A stretch of DNA of 26,995 nt, from NCBI GenBank assembly GCA_009801015.1, contig VHZZ01016481.1:8844-35838 (forward strand). The letters are read 5' to 3'. The notes below the pieces were generated by a model. The model had not been told where the DNA came from. It ran no database searches and saw nothing but the letters and a program-made list of their open reading frames with translations. The DNA comes from Silene noctiflora. Lineage: Eukaryota; Streptophyta; Magnoliopsida; Caryophyllales; Caryophyllaceae. How positions within the stretch are numbered: the stretch's first letter is position 1; each line of letters starts with the position of its first letter. Position numbers and translations under genes: made by a program. Shown piece after piece: positions 19,001 through 26,200 of this stretch.

Positions 19001-19668
19001 CACCACGACGAGCAGCACTCCTCTGCTATTTCTGCCGCACCACCAGACCCTAAATCAATCACCCATTGACAACCATAAATCATCCCTATCACCCTTTTCG
19101 AACCATCGCCAATTAATAGAGTTCACAACTATTCTGGATCCTATATTTGCTATTGGTTATGATATTCTTGGAGGCGATCGTGATTTCATTTTGCTGGATG
19201 CATGTTTGTTGTCATGGAGTTGCAAAATATATTTGTTTGATGTCAGACAATTATTTTGTAATTTGATTTTGAGCCTCCTCGTCTACTTGCTCTTGCCTCT
19301 CCTCTTGACATTTTATTTCGGATTGATGAAAGACACACCATTACTAATGGCGTGTTTACGCTGGGATAAATTTTTATTTTTTACTTTTTTTAGAGTTACA
19401 GTAAACATGCCATTATTAATGGGCGTGTCTATTGTGTGTTCTATGTTTGGATTTTTTTCAATTCTACGTGGACACTATTTTGACAAACTAGTTCCATTCC
19501 CAACTGAAACTATACTTATTTTTTTAAGTATTGTTAAAACATTATTTCAGAAAATGATCTCAACTATTCTACTATTGCATGTTACTCCAGGTAGCCGGGA
19601 TATTGGATTCAATTCTGCACAATACTATGCGGCTGGTGAAGAAAGTTGAGTTGGGGAAGAATTTTTGA
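1831..19668 (+). CDS. PDIL5-4: PDIL5-4-type protein disulfide isomerase-like protein (ERGIC_N / thioredoxin / COPII ERV), 15 exons
   Basis: Predicted coding exons: 1831-1871, 3289-3379, 5399-5493, 8797-8854, 12056-12240, 12433-12490, 15111-15151, 15260-15334, 15434-15490, exon 10 inside the N gap, 16189-16335, 16569-16793, 17689-17841, 18236-18313 and 19591-19668 (TGA). Visible coding length is 1382 nt. Phases require the hidden exon to be 1 mod 3, about 61-70 nt, giving about 480 residues, the usual family length. An in-frame TGA at 1816-1818 supports the start. Domains: an N-terminal ERGIC segment with a membrane helix (about residues 24-44); a thioredoxin domain with APWCFWSN (C170, S173) and the cis-proline loop GYPS (P222); a long lumenal COPII-ERV domain; and a second membrane helix (FITNVCAIIGGVFT into VAGILDSIL) near the C terminus. 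Both membrane anchors and the Erv41/Erv46-like ends suggest an ER-Golgi cycling membrane protein that handles folding or cargo. The single active-site cysteine argues against a classical dithiol isomerase. The paralogue name PDIL5-3 cannot be excluded. Confidence 0.93.
1872..3288 (+). other. Intron 1 of gene 1
   Basis: GT donor at 1872-1873 and gcatgcag acceptor at 3281-3288. It is mostly T-rich sequence with no coding content. It holds one short dispersed repeat at about 3151-3250, listed separately. The minus-strand frame at 2084-2290 has no recognisable domain and is taken as chance. Confidence 0.85.
3151..3250 (+). repeat. Short dispersed plant repeat (SINE/LINE-tail-like)
   Basis: Contains ccacaacaacaacaaaagc, then aatcccgaagtaatgtggg, gttgtctggcatgaatcg and ccat. 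This matches a short repeat I remember as widespread in plant introns (aatcccaaaatgatttgggg followed by gtcggctaacatgaatc). Diverged copies of its second half occur at about 12640-12755 and 12858-12965. Its class is uncertain. Confidence 0.45.
3444..3968 (+). mobile_element. Non-autonomous Helitron-like element (intron 2)
   Basis: The 3' end reads CCGCGCATTTATCGTGGG, a decayed GC hairpin, then atctataCTAG followed by T, the CTRR-type Helitron terminus at 3965-3968. The proposed 5' end is TC at 3444 after an A, giving insertion between A and T. The body is very AT-rich with no coding sequence. The 5' boundary is uncertain by tens of bases. Confidence 0.55.
3994..4028. repeat. Homopolymer T35 tract
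   Basis: An uninterrupted run of T lies 25 bases after the Helitron-like 3' end. It is compatible with the poly(A) tail of the minus-strand LINE relic, or with a simple repeat. Its exact length is likely unreliable in sequencing. Confidence 0.8.
4640..5150 (-). mobile_element. LINE relic: reverse-transcriptase zinc-binding (zf-RVT) region, broken
   Basis: On the minus strand, about 5145 to 4960 translates to VPWRFFTWNGFNVLQIRDTL, then a CLLCDCAHLF stretch. This has the order typical of the zinc-binding domain after plant L1-type reverse transcriptase (P-W-R.F.W...LQIRD.L...C..C....HLF). A stop follows, and lower down (about 4790-4680) another frame gives MVLAPMQIIKMVQDNVKS, similar to the family's C-terminal part. 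It is interrupted by stops and frameshifts, so it is dead. The T35 at 3994-4028 could be its poly(A) tail read on the other strand. Confidence 0.6.
5399..5493 (+). other. Gene 1 exon 3: start of lumenal region
   Basis: Encodes ELSSYLSLTTSTSVIVDKSP followed by DGEFLRIDFNM, directly continuing the first membrane helix. This is the conserved post-helix segment of ERGIC_N proteins. The exon ends in phase 2 at a GT donor (5494). Confidence 0.9.
5781..6000. mobile_element. Possible degenerate foldback MITE
   Basis: Starts ttgtttgattaactatggg and ends cccatcctcttgacaaccaa. The end, reverse complemented, is ttggttgtcaagaggatggg, roughly matching the start. Inside, tgtttggttgatgaagg and aatccccatgggaattcc repeat the left end again. 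No target duplication was found. Confidence 0.3.
6128..7009 (+). mobile_element. Non-autonomous Helitron A (intron 3)
   Basis: Starts TCTTATATATAG after an A (6127). Near the 3' end is a perfect 5-base-stem hairpin, CGCGC-GAA-GCGCG (6984-6996), followed nine bases later by CTAG (7006-7009) and a T, as expected for Helitrons inserting between A and T. It shares its 5' segment (attgtggatacgccacgtg) and internal segments with the adjacent element at 7010-8612. No Rep/helicase coding sequence is present. Confidence 0.75.
7010..8612 (+). mobile_element. Non-autonomous Helitron B, in tandem with A (intron 3)
   Basis: Begins in the short duplicated junction tatatataaatttggg / tatatatataaatctggg, followed by gttgaaacgttgtggatgcg, homologous to the start of element A. 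It ends with a hairpin (about 8586-8600, CACGC-GAA-GCGCG with one A/C mismatch), gatactac, and CTAG at 8609-8612 before a T. Internal blocks match A (about 6130-6350 with 7050-7260, and about 6880-7009 with 8340-8612), but B carries about 700 extra bases. The true 5' end may be 7010 or 7037, since CTAG occurs at both 7006-7009 and 7033-7036. Confidence 0.7.
8797..8854 (+). other. Gene 1 exon 4
   Basis: Encodes (S)FPALSCEFASVDVSDALGT, the conserved FPALPC-like segment of ERGIC/ERV proteins with its cysteine (C81). Donor gtaatt at 8855. Translation continuing past 8854 runs into intron and is not coding. Confidence 0.9.
9230..11613 (-). mobile_element. Solo-LTR-like insertion (2374 bases) with TAGGT target duplication
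   Basis: The element proper is 9235-11608, flanked by identical TAGGT at 9230-9234 and 11609-11613. On the minus strand it starts TGTAATACTCCGTATTTTTA, a typical LTR start, and ends GGGGGTGTTAGA (CA decayed to GA). Its 3' third on the minus strand is related to the LTR fragment at 1-395. There is no internal coding domain and no second LTR, so a solo LTR left by LTR-LTR recombination is the simplest reading. A 2.4-kb LTR suggests a Ty3/gypsy element with long LTRs, by inference. It contains ATT/TAA microsatellite tracts (about 10090-10190 and 11530-11580) and a C-rich block (about 10250-11110). One ambiguous base is at 10032. Confidence 0.75.
10250..11110. repeat. C-rich, strand-asymmetric block inside the LTR
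   Basis: The + strand is unusually rich in C and poor in G (cccaac, ccaccacc, gacccg), giving open frames rich in proline, threonine and histidine (10515-10712 and 10709-11044). These have no recognisable domain and lie wholly inside the LTR, so they are composition artefacts. On the element's own sense strand the block is G-rich. Confidence 0.6.
12056..12240 (+). other. Gene 1 exon 5: linker before the thioredoxin domain
   Basis: Encodes NRLNITKTIRKFSIDSNMRP through an acidic, less conserved stretch (HDDGGEEDYGEG) to the start of the thioredoxin fold (GQNFERVSHE). NRLNITKT.RKF is characteristic of the plant PDI-C/PDIL5-3/5-4 group. Ends in phase 2 at gtaagt. Confidence 0.9.
12433..12490 (+). 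other. Gene 1 exon 6: thioredoxin active site CFWS
   Basis: Encodes HDILVVNFYAPWCFWSNRL. The canonical thioredoxin motif WCGHC is replaced by WCFWS: the first cysteine (C170) is kept and the second is serine (S173). Plant PDIL5-4 proteins have CYWS here as I remember them, so this is a family trait with Y changed to F. A monothiol site can form mixed disulfides but cannot complete the usual two-cysteine resolving step. Confidence 0.9.
12640..12965 (+). repeat. Two diverged direct copies of a short dispersed repeat
   Basis: 12640-12755 and 12858-12965 align in the same orientation: cattgagggcaggacagtcc with cattgaaggctagacaatac, then cataatccaaaaaaatgggg with cataattcaagggattaggg, then ttgtttcgattaaaatgat with ctgtcttgattaatgatac. 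They resemble the second half of the repeat at 3151-3250. Either two insertions of one family or an old tandem duplication explains them. Confidence 0.5.
13040..13350. repeat. GCGCCT-family repeat, diverged copy 1
   Basis: Holds agcgatagct, cctaagagcacctaaggc and, further on, ccctaacttttacttttgt, cccttcttaaaaattccc and caagtttgttaacaaaaaa. The same order of blocks appears at 14160-14330. The GC-rich ends have decayed. It is likely a non-autonomous element known from many plant introns; the class is unknown to me. Confidence 0.45.
13510..13735. repeat. Pyrimidine-rich low-complexity tract in intron 6
   Basis: Almost only T and C on the + strand (ttttcttgcacctttttt, cttcttgctcctttttctt). It gives long leucine/phenylalanine-rich translations in all three frames, which is a mark of composition, not coding. 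Confidence 0.7.
14045..14420. repeat. GCGCCT-family repeat, better preserved copy 2
   Basis: Flanked by GC-rich segments, ggcacgccttggatgaggt / cgcctcggtgcg at the left and gccttgccctctgcgcc / cacctcggtgcgcc at the right, with an AT-rich centre aligned to copy 1. The short frame at 14232-14456 falls inside and is not a gene. cctcggtgcg occurs at both ends in the same orientation. Confidence 0.5.
15111..15490 (+). other. Gene 1 exons 7-9: rest of the thioredoxin core
   Basis: Exon 7 (15111-15151) encodes KPSWEKAAAIIKER. Exon 8 (15260-15334) encodes HDPEADGRILLGKVDCTEQV and DLCRR. Exon 9 (15434-15490) encodes NHIQGYPSIRVFRKGTDLK. The order W.KA, VDCTE and GYPSI.VF matches the thioredoxin fold, with the conserved cis-proline at P222. 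Introns between them are only about 100 bases, with GT..AG borders. Confidence 0.92.
15491..16188 (+). other. Introns 9 and 10 with hidden exon 10
   Basis: Donor gtaagt at 15491 closes exon 9 in phase 2, while exon 11 opens in phase 0 after tttgtag at 16188. A missing exon of length 1 mod 3 is therefore required; known relatives carry a histidine/acidic stretch here of about 21 residues. No matching coding sequence is visible in 15491-15796 or 16137-16188, so it lies under the Ns. Confidence 0.75.
15797..16136. other. Assembly gap (340 Ns)
   Basis: Undetermined bases, preceded by a C-rich run (cccctccctcctcccccc) that probably broke the assembly. Reading frames drawn across it (15731-16276 and the reverse 15762-16256) are artefacts. 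The true gap length is unknown. Confidence 0.99.
16189..16335 (+). other. Gene 1 exon 11, followed by a GC donor
   Basis: Encodes FFESLLTSIPLENQHPALED, a lysine-rich link, then SGGCRIEGFVRVKK, the start of the COPII-coated ERV domain (GGCR.EG...VKKVPGN). The next exon opens with VPGN, which fixes the junction at AAG|gcaagt: the intron 16336-16568 begins with GC, not GT. The 16219-16416 frame covers this exon and then runs into the intron. Confidence 0.88.
16794..17688 (+). other. Intron 12 of gene 1
   Basis: Donor gtgagt, acceptor aaatgcag. About 0.9 kb with nothing recognisable; no repeats with defined ends were found. Confidence 0.8.
17842..18235 (+). repeat. Intron 13 with degenerate TTGACC-type repeats
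   Basis: Between 17885 and 18140, short TTGACC/TGACCC units recur at irregular spacing (aaattgacccaac, gaattgacctcac, tatgacccaaagc, aaattgacctgat, gaactgacc, aatgacccat), a motif style common in plant intronic repeats. The frames 17834-18190 and 18044-18418 arise from this and are not genes. Confidence 0.4.
18314..19590 (+). other. Intron 14 of gene 1
   Basis: Donor gtttgt at 18314, acceptor gttactccag ending at 19590. Begins with a pyrimidine-rich tract and an A run (18423-18436), and is otherwise filled by a long-TIR element (about 18440-19525). The 323-residue frame at 18678-19649 crosses the element interior, its right arm and exon 15, and has no known domain. Confidence 0.85.
18440..19525. 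mobile_element. Long-terminal-inverted-repeat element (MULE-like, non-autonomous) with C-rich interior
   Basis: The left arm (about 18440-18661) and the right arm (about 19325-19525, reverse complemented) share the same order of blocks: ttgtcaaaatggtgtccacg (right arm: ttgtcaaaatagtgtccacg), then a taaacacgccatta...atgg..tgtctttca block at the inner end. The left arm has an extra internal duplication. About 660 bases of unrelated interior separate the arms; 18700-19120 is C-rich and coding-like in composition, as in captured gene fragments of Pack-MULEs. No clear 8-11 base target duplication was found, so the class is inferred. Confidence 0.55.
19591..19668 (+). other. Gene 1 exon 15: C terminus and stop
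   Basis: Encodes VAGILDSILHNTMRLVKKVE then LGKNF and TGA at 19666-19668. VAGILDS...H is the conserved end of the second membrane helix in ERV proteins. The short cytosolic tail has KK ten residues from the end, which is not a standard KKXX retrieval signal. Confidence 0.92.
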
Positions 19669-20040
19669 CACAGCCGATGTGTTTTTTCCTTTTTCTTTCT
19701 CTGAGGGGTTTACGGTGGTAGTGATATAGTGTTGGAGATGCACGATTTTCCACATGCCCGTGATGTTGGAAGTGAGCTGTAGAGATGACTGTACAAGTAT
19801 GCCGGCAATGGTAAAAGAAGTGAATGAAACATTAGATCTCATTTTCCCCCACCTTATTAGAGATTCATTATACAGACCTCTCAAGCAAGTAGAGAACGAT
19901 CTTTTTGAACTTATGATCACTGTAATTTATGAATTGGCTAGAATGTCTTGTCATAAATCGGTTAGAATCCATCTTTTTGTTATCTTTTTGGTAACCTTGT
20001 CATATAATCCTGCAAAATCATTCAAAGCAGTAAAATAATG
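19669..20040 (+). other. Probable 3' UTR of gene 1
   Basis: Follows the TGA directly with unique, repeat-free sequence. Frames at 19754-20038 and, reversed, 19609-19920 have no conserved domain. No strong AATAAA signal is visible; taaaataatg at about 20031-20040 is only a weak candidate, so the 3' end is undefined. Confidence 0.45.
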
Positions 20041-20159
20041 TTACAACATTAATGTTCATTGAATTACCACCTCTCGGTATCATTGGTGCTGACAATGACA
20101 AATAATAATGATGGTCTACTGAACTGCAACGAAATGGTTTTCTGGTAGTCCATCTATTT

Positions 20160-20450
20160 CTAATGCAGTTTAAGACGGTCTTGCGTAAGAATTGGTGTTT
20201 CCGATGAATGAGAGGTGCACTCTTGCTAATTCATTCAAAAATTCACTTTCCCCTAAAATCACCTTACGTATGGCTTACTGATAAAGCCAACAAAGTATCT
20301 TGCTTGCTTGTGACGGATAATGTCTCTTTCACAATTAGGCAAGTGGGAGGGCAAGTGAGCACCCCATGAATAATGTCATGTGCATATTGTAAAAGGAGTA
20401 TTATCCGTTTTCAGCTTGTGACGGATAGTGCTTCTTAGAATTTGTGTAAA
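20160..20450. mobile_element. Foldback MITE fragments, family 'gacggatagtg', copy A
   Basis: tttaagacggtcttgcgtaag at 20170 onward looks like one end fragment. At about 20300-20446, gcttgtgacggataatg, ggcaagtgggagggcaagtg, attatccgttttcagc and gcttgtgacggatagtg form a decayed relative of the foldback at 20681-20855, ending cttagaatttgtg as the other copies do. Confidence 0.5.
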
Positions 20451-20680
20451 GCCAAAGCCAAAATTAAGGGCAGATGCCGAAATCAGATAAATCACCTGAT
20501 TGGGAATTAGGGATGTAATAATGACAGCAGATAATTGGACCACAAGTCCAAATCATTTGGAGTACTTTATCCAAGATACTGCCGCCAAAATCCAAGATTC
20601 CATTGTAGGACCGTTGCCAATAACATCTAGATTAATATCATGATCATTTTCTCATGCCGACTCAATTGAAATCTAGAAGG

Positions 20681-20855
20681 TCTTGCTTAAGACGGTCACT
20701 ATCCGTCTTAAGCTTTAGACGGATAGTGACCCTCTCACACAAATGCAAGTGGGAGGCAAGTGGATATATCCACTTGCCGTCCACTTGCATTTGTGTGAGA
20801 TGGTCACTATTCGTCTAAAGCTTAAGACGGATAGTGGTCGTTTTAAATGAGAATT
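20681..20855. mobile_element. Foldback MITE with nested palindromes, copy B
   Basis: The element is one large palindrome centred near 20766 (ggcaagtggatatatccact..), with arms reaching from 20694 to 20839. Each arm also contains its own palindrome: 20694-20731 has 19-base halves with one mismatch (GGTCACTATCCGTCTTAAG against CTTTAGACGGATAGTGACC), and 20802-20839 is the matching structure. No coding capacity and no confirmed target duplication; superfamily unknown. Confidence 0.7.
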
Positions 20856-21182
20856 TGTGATTGAAATCATATGTAAAATGTCCCATCTAGTGTCTTACTA
20901 CATTAAAATCTCGACACATCACACATGAGACAATAGAAATGATAATAGTATATATTATAGTGGTTACGTGTCAATAGGAGAAGTGATGACAGACAAGATG
21001 AGACATGAAATGGGACTGGGGATTTGCACTAGTGCCAACTTTACTCTTCTTAGATTAACCGTTTCCTTTAAGACAACGCCATCTAAACGGGTGAAGTACA
21101 TACCATTTGTGTATATAAAGATGTATAAAAATATAATATATTTGTCTGATATATAGAAGTAGTGTGATGCTGACTTATTTTA

Positions 21183-21240
21183 AACTGGCTTAAGACGCAT
21201 AGTGTTGTCTTAAGCTTAAGACGGATGAGAATTTGTTTTA
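21183..21240. mobile_element. Fragment of the 'gacggatagtg' foldback MITE, copy C
   Basis: tggcttaagacgcatagtg, ttgtcttaagcttaagacgg and atgagaatttgtttta repeat the arm and end of copy B. The rest of the element is missing. Confidence 0.5.
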
Positions 21241-22120
21241 GGCTACTCTCTTGATCATTTGGAGTGACTTTACTATGCTTCTTTAATTTTTACTATTAAA
21301 ATAGGTTTTATCCCTCGCATTTTGTCATGCAACCAAAGATAAAATAAATATAGAAGTGTTCTTCAACCTCTTCTCCCTCTCTCCGATAAAAATAATCGTC
21401 AGATTCATTCCAAATTTAACGAAAAGTCTTCGACTATTTCATTCTCGTTCATTGATGTGAGTAATTCAGAGTTATTGGACTTAATTCTTAAAATTTGATT
21501 TTTAGCAAAACAAACTTACAAACAAGATTACACATCTTTAGCTAGAAATGGATATTAAGGTGCATATTAAGGTGCATATCTCCTTGCATATTAGTGTGTT
21601 AAAGTGAATGTGATAGTATACTTAAGTTGTTATGTAGCTATAATTTATGAATATATGAATAACTTGAAATAGTTATTCAGAACAAGAATATTAACTAGAA
21701 ATCACTCTAATGAGATACAACTACAACGATTATATACTAAACCACACTAAGTCAATGGAAAAAAAAAACATCAAATTAGGTTAAGAACTCAAGATATTGA
21801 GAATTTAATAACTAGGCTTAAGATCAAGATACGAAAGCGTAATTATTAAATGGCGGGCTGATTTCAATTAGTACTATTTCTAAATTGTCATTATTAGATA
21901 TTGCGCACCTTAAACCGAGACTAGTACATAAATAAGGTGGACAAATCCAATTTATATTTTATAGAAGCTATCAATTTGCCTCAAGTTAGGTCATTTAAAT
22001 TCTACCGTATTTCGTAATTTATGGGGTTGAATTTGAAGCTTAATTTTAATCGGGTAAACTTACTTATCAATTAGGTTAAGAACTTTGAAATCGACGAACA
22101 CAAAACTGTATAACCAATCC
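21241..22120. other. Intergenic, nothing recognised
   Basis: AT-rich sequence without open reading frames of note, terminal repeats or RNA genes. A short direct duplication (ttaaggtgcatattaaggtgcatat, in pieces) lies around 21553-21578. Confidence 0.6.
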
Positions 22121-22512
22121 TAAGGGTAAGATTATTGGTAGTCTTGAGACAAGACTTTGGTAAGTCTTGAGACAAGACTCACACAAGACTACCAATAATC
22201 TACCTTGGTCTTGACAAAGTCTTAAGTTGGGTCTTGGAAATCCAAGACTCAACTTAAGACTTTGAGGTGAGTCTTGACCCCACCATGATTGAAAATTATC
22301 CAATTAGAGGCTCCCATGTGTCCTTTCTTTTGTAAAAATAAAAAGAAGTAATGTGGAAGAGTAGAAAAGTAAAGTCTGAGGTGGGTCTGACGGATAATGT
22401 ATAAAGTTTGAGGTAAGTCTGAATAATAAAGAAATAATAAAAGTTAGTGGAAAGCTGATGTGGCAGAGAGTCTTAAAAACTTTGGAGAGTCTGACGGATA
22501 ATCTTACCCTAA
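22121..22512. mobile_element. Tourist-like (PIF/Harbinger) MITE with TAA target duplication
   Basis: The element is 22124-22509 (386 bases) with perfect 12-base terminal inverted repeats, GGGTAAGATTAT and ATAATCTTACCC, flanked by TAA on both sides (22121-22123 and 22510-22512). TWA duplications and a GG-starting end are the Tourist/Harbinger pattern. The left third is dominated by AGTCTTG/CAAGACT hairpins: perfect 16-base arms at 22131-22146 and 22184-22199, and 22-base arms with one mismatch at 22216-22237 and 22242-22263. The minus-strand frame 22076-22303 is inside it and is not a gene. Confidence 0.8.
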
Positions 22513-23245
22513 GTGCCTAACCCTAAACATTATAAAACCAAAATAACCCCAAATCCAAATTAACACGACCTTTTTATTATCTATTTGGCATCTACTCTCG
22601 ATCCCTTTAAAAATGGTTTATCAATGATCTGATGCTAATATTATACTTCTTCAATTAGTCATTATCCAACATCCAATGGATTCAAAGCAAAATTAGTAAA
22701 CAATCTCCACCAACAAAAACAATTAGCCATAAGTTTGTCATGGTTATGAAACATTCAATGCTAATTTTGTATTAACAATAAGATTATTAAAAGCTTAATG
22801 ATAATTGACAGGCAGATATACAATGGAGAAGCACTTCACTTCAGGACATCCCTCCATTTCTTTGGCCAAATAATGTCCCTTTAACCAGAAGAACACCATT
22901 TCAGATTATCAAAAAACACCTCTAAAAATAAAGTAATAAAAATATGAATGATAAAAATAGCATTTAATTTTCCCAAATAGAAAAAATTAATAATGTTGTT
23001 GGGTCATTGAATTTGTCTCCTGAACTTGTCCTTCAACTTACATTGTGATCAGGGTTCCTCTTATTTTTCCCAGTTATCTAATTTTTTTCAAGAATTTTGA
23101 GTCAATTACTGTGATATTTCTTTTTTGGAGGGATTTTAGCTTGGTGGGTATTTGGTTAAATGCAATTTTTTTGTGCTAATAAAAGAAGGTTTGATTAAAT
23201 TTTGATGTAAAGGAGCAAACTTTGTAATTTAAGAAGTTTTTCAAG
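22513..23245. other. Upstream region and probable 5' UTR of gene 2
   Basis: AT-rich, no repeats with defined ends. Directly before the start codon the sequence is T-rich (about 23050-23245), plausibly promoter and leader. No convincing TATA box was chosen. Confidence 0.45.
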
Positions 23246-26200
23246 ATGATGTGGTTAGACCCTGGACAGCCTGCAGATTCATATTATGAAGTTAGACCTG
23301 AGATCACTGATGCTCCTAAGTCCAAGTTCAGGATCAAGGTTTTTCATTTTTTAATTAAATTTCAACTTTATTTGATTTGGTCTATCATGTTTGTATATTT
23401 AAGAAATGCCCATTATTTCATTTGGGTATCATGGTAATTGGTAATGATCCATTGATTCAGGCTATCAGTGGCGGACCCGTGGTTTACATTTGGGGTTACA
23501 CTTTAAACCTTCAAAATAGGTCATGATTTTGTATTGGCATAACTATTTGATCAAATTGGCAATGTGCTTATATGTTCAGATTATAACACCCTAGTTTTAG
23601 CAAATTTTACCTATTTTCTATAAAGTTACTATTTTCATCTTAGTTTCCGTTTTCCAGAAATAAAGGGTGCACACCCTGGTCCACCGCTGGTACCCATATC
23701 CTGTGAATGCACATTAGAATAGGTCAGGATTTTGTATTGGCGTAACTATTTGATCCTTGTTATGACAATGGTTGCTGAGATTTTAATTGTGGGAATGGTG
23801 TACAATGTTTGTGTATGCAAAGCTTCTGTTTTCATTAGGTTGATTGTTTAGCTCACAAATTGTTTTTTGGCTCCAAATTTTTCTCTGTCAAAGATATGGT
23901 GATGCCTAGAGAGTACATGGTCAAGATTTTTCTTATCGATGTAATGAGAGCCACAAGGCTGTATGTTGACTAGTATAAAACGTAGATTATGATTACCGCT
24001 ACACAATAACTTTACCAGCTAGCTGACATTAGCGGGATGCCCATTGGGTGGCTATTGTAACCAATGTTCTTGTTTTGTGTGCATTTTATGTTATTACCCT
24101 CTAGAATTAGGCAGTCCTTAATTTAGAAAGTATTATTAGAACAGCTGATTATGCTGCGAAGATGTAGGATGCTCTTCTTCAAATTTCTTTTTTTCCCCTT
24201 TATGGTGGGGTGTATTTTTTCTGCTGCTCTTCATTTGTTAGTAGGACATTGTATTGCAGGAATGGTTTTGATGGCAGATATTTGTTGACCATCTTATATT
24301 GTATCCATCCTTTTTCATTGCTTTGTGGTCTGTCATTATAACCGATGTGAGCAACTCTTTGTTGGATATTTGAACTGGGAAGAACTATGCCTGCACTCTG
24401 CAGCATTGGCGATTGATTAATTAAAGAAGCACAGTGACGTAACATTACAAAATGTTTCTTTATTGCTGTTTCATGATTATATTAATTATTATTTTTTATC
24501 ATCATTTGCAGGCAGGTAAAACCTTAAGCGTAAGAAAATGGCAAGCTTCATTTTCTCCAGAAGGCCAAGTCGATTTTACCAAAACACTGAGCAGGATTCA
24601 TCGAGGGGTAAGTTTCACAGGAAACCTTTTTCAGCTTTATTTTTCCGAGGATGTGTTTGATGTAGTTCAAGTTGAACACTAAATTCTATTAACATTAAAA
24701 ATCTATTAACATTAAAAATCAATCAGCGTTTTTAATATGTGAAAATATAAGGTAGTTTGCATCCAATAGTAGATGCAAGCTGTCTACTATGTCTCTGTAT
24801 CAGATTCATCAATTGTCTAATTGTCTTCTTTCTTCGCCTTTGAAAATGTTTCCGTTGTTAATGTATATTCGTTAATCAGGGGATACATCCATCAATTAGG
24901 GGAGAGGTGTGGGAATTTTTGTTAGGATGTTTTGATCCAAACAGCACATATGAAGAGCGATCACAAATACGGGAGCAAAGAAGGTAGTCTCTAGATCATA
25001 TCCTTATATTTACTTAACTTCAGTTTTGAGCAATGCCTGATTGTTTAACAAAGAAGCTCATCGCTGTAGCTCTATTGCATGATCTAGACACTGGAGACTG
25101 AGATGTTCATGTGAAGATTGTGAACTTCCACGTGTTATTCAATAAATAAATAAAAAATCTATGCTTTTTTCTTTTTCATCTGTTCATATATTCAAAACCG
25201 TTAATTATCATGCAAAGTTATTTGATGTTACCTGCCACTGTTGTCGAATCACATCTGAAATCTTAACTTTAGGATTCCAAGGTCATAGGGATTTGAATCT
25301 ATTTAGTCTTCAAGAAAACTGCTGGCCTGAATGAAGTTGGCTAATTTGGTTCATAAGTGAGTAGTAAACACTCACAAATCTATCATGCTTCTACATTTTC
25401 GTGTGGGTCATTTCATTACACCATGTGGAATTATCAACATAACCTTATGTTCATCAGGATTACTGGTATATTTCCACGTGGTTGGGGCATTGGAGTTTGG
25501 AAAAATTGTGAGACATGGTGTTAATCCTCTACTGTTATGTTGCTCATATCTTGTGTCTGGGGTTGATTGTATTCGTGGAAACTACTAAACTAGTGAGCAT
25601 GTCTGTGTTCTATGGTTGAACTTTGCAGCTCTAAATTTGGAGGCATTGGTAGTATGAAAGATGAGATGCAATTACGGATATATGGCCTGAGTTGTTGTTT
25701 TTTTTGTGCATCTGATCAGTGTAGCATTCCTTTCTCTAAGTAAATGTCTAAGTACATGTTATTATGACTCATCACTCATGTTATGCGTAGATATAACTAG
25801 CAGTCTTTCACTATTTCTACCCATAGTACAAATTTGTCTGTACAGTTGCTAATATCAGTCATATGTTCGGAATTGCAGGGTACAGTATGCTAATTGGAAG
25901 GACACTTGCCGTTTGATGTTTCCCTTGATTGGCAGTGGTAGGTTTATAACAGCTCCTATAATCAATGAGAAAGGAGAACCAATTCTAGATCCATTGGTAC
26001 TACTTGAAGCAAATATGGGAAATGAACCTGGTACGGATGGAGCTTTAGATGCTACGACATTACAGAATCTACAGAAGGATACTGGTCCTATGTCCCAGAA
26101 AGAAATTCAGTGGAAGCTTCATTTACATCAAATAGGTTGGTATCAAGACAATTTTGTTCTAATTTATAACTGAAGTGTATGGTTGATACTTCCTTACCAA

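Noticed and set aside
18678..19649. Longest open frame (323 residues) in intron 14
   Set aside because: It crosses the interior and right arm of a long-TIR element and overlaps exon 15 in another frame; there is no domain and its composition changes abruptly.
19669..23245. Ribosomal protein L14 gene expected from Arabidopsis gene order
   Set aside because: No frame in this stretch resembles a ribosomal protein; it is MITE-rich non-coding DNA.
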